Below are positions 63,624 through 64,000 of a stretch of DNA of 64,000 bases, one piece after another. The notes beneath the pieces are model-generated. The model was not told the origin of the DNA. It did no database searches and saw only the letters and a list, made by a program, of their open reading frames with translations. The stretch is from contig JABFSN010000184.1 in assembly GCA_013140575.1 (NCBI GenBank), forward strand, positions 1-64,000, given 5' to 3'. The position numbers and the translations under genes are program-made. Positions within the stretch are counted from its first letter, which is position 1. Each line of letters opens with the position of its first letter. The DNA is from Phycisphaerales bacterium (lineage in GTDB: Bacteria > Planctomycetota > Phycisphaerae > UBA1845).

Positions 63624-64000
63624 TCACGTCCCGAACAACTCCACCGCGTCCAGCTTCTTGAACAACATCACCGCACCGCCCAGCGCCGCCCCGTCCCGCA
63701 ATTCCTCGCACGCCGAATCCCATCGCTTCGCCGGTTCATCCAGCGTTAACATCCGCCGGCATTTCTCCGCACTGTCCGGCAAGAACGGGTCCATGATCGT
63801 ACTCATCGTTCGGCACGTCTGTAAACAAACGTTGATCGCCCGCCCGCAAGCGGCCATGTCCGTCTTCCGTGTTCGGAACGGCGCCGTCGCGTCGAAATAC
63901 CCGTTCGCATCCCGCGCCAGTTGCATCAGTCTGCCCAGCGCCGACCGGAACCGGCATTCCTCCAGTTCAACCGCCACCTCGTCCACGGTCCGCCGACATC
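63624..64000 (-). CDS. metG: Methionyl-tRNA synthetase, C-terminal part (cut by window edge)
   Basis: The last ~125 residues of a class I synthetase anticodon-binding domain: CRFRSALGRLMQLARDANGY, FDATAPFRTRKTDMAACGRA, then INVCLQTCRTMSTIMDPFLP and DSAEKCRRMLTL. This is the wording of bacterial MetRS ('N.Y....pW...K.d...c...l...l........PflP.sa.ki...L'). The frame is open through 64000, so the start lies outside. No C-terminal EMAPII-like tRNA-binding domain: the protein ends soon after the helix bundle (LDAVELFGT). Confidence 0.8.
   Translation of the reverse strand, partial: CRRTVDEVAVELEECRFRSALGRLMQLARDANGYFDATAPFRTRKTDMAACGRAINVCLQTCRTMSTIMDPFLPDSAEKCRRMLTLDEPAKRWDSACEELRDGAALGGAVMLFKKLDAVELFGT

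Overview
The window is high-GC DNA that looks like a Planctomycetota chromosome, probably of the Phycisphaerae type. The evidence is a secreted protein with Asn/Asp-rich repeats (pattern DCNxNxxPDxCD) and a dockerin-like C-terminus, membrane proteins ending in zinc ribbons, Hanks-type kinases, an orphan FlgM-like protein, GxxExxY proteins, and many short palindromic repeats in intergenic DNA. There is no rRNA operon and no CRISPR array. Two tRNA genes (Pro-CGG, Thr-UGU) are present. The right edge cuts the methionyl-tRNA synthetase gene.

Layout. 0-4.3 kb: a sodium:solute symporter facing a SpoIID-murQ pair (peptidoglycan cleavage and recycling), then tRNA-Pro. 4.6-5.7 kb: a GNAT acetyltransferase and the broken 5' end of a protein kinase gene. 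5.7-15.9 kb: a heavy-metal efflux island with sensor kinase/response regulator, a 41-residue membrane peptide, an outer-membrane protein, and a TolC/HlyD/RND tripartite pump. 15.9-18.4 kb: a decayed Tat-signal protein gene. 18.7-24.4 kb: tRNA-Thr, a large secreted protein, a MazEF-like toxin pair and a tail-collar-like secreted protein. 24.4-37.9 kb: ClpC, lipoproteins, an alginate-export-type porin, a translationally coupled kinase/phosphatase pair, an FlgM-like protein and a GAF/HD-GYP protein. 38.3-45.7 kb: a 1915-residue alpha-2-macroglobulin with intact thioester, a deiodinase-like lipoprotein and a glycosyltransferase, all on the minus strand. 47-55.8 kb: mnmA, carA, an O-antigen-ligase-like protein, hslV-hslU and rpsU. 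55.9-59.4 kb: a MarR regulator and two inverted ~460-bp GxxExxY elements bracketing a c-type-cytochrome membrane protein and a kinase-like protein. 60.3-64 kb: ligA, a nitroreductase and the end of metG.

The most notable discovery is at 44233-44916. Two open frames that would be called separate genes are one selenoprotein gene of the iodothyronine deiodinase/thioredoxin-fold family. An in-frame TGA sits at the exact selenocysteine position (FGSYT-U-PPF). It is followed after 10 nt by a perfect 17-nt hairpin whose apex is GGUC, matching the E. coli fdhF SECIS in size, spacing and loop. Second in interest are the two GxxExxY genes, each enclosed in the same ~460-bp unit with ~30-bp terminal inverted repeats that also encode the C-terminus. 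The gene product carries a D...ExK nuclease-like signature, which suggests a minimal mobile element. Third is the kinase-phosphatase pair with an ATGA overlap, in which the phosphatase lacks the standard second PPP motif.

Start codons are often uncertain because Shine-Dalgarno sequences are mostly absent. Where a start was moved downstream of the longest open frame, the reason is given in the entry.
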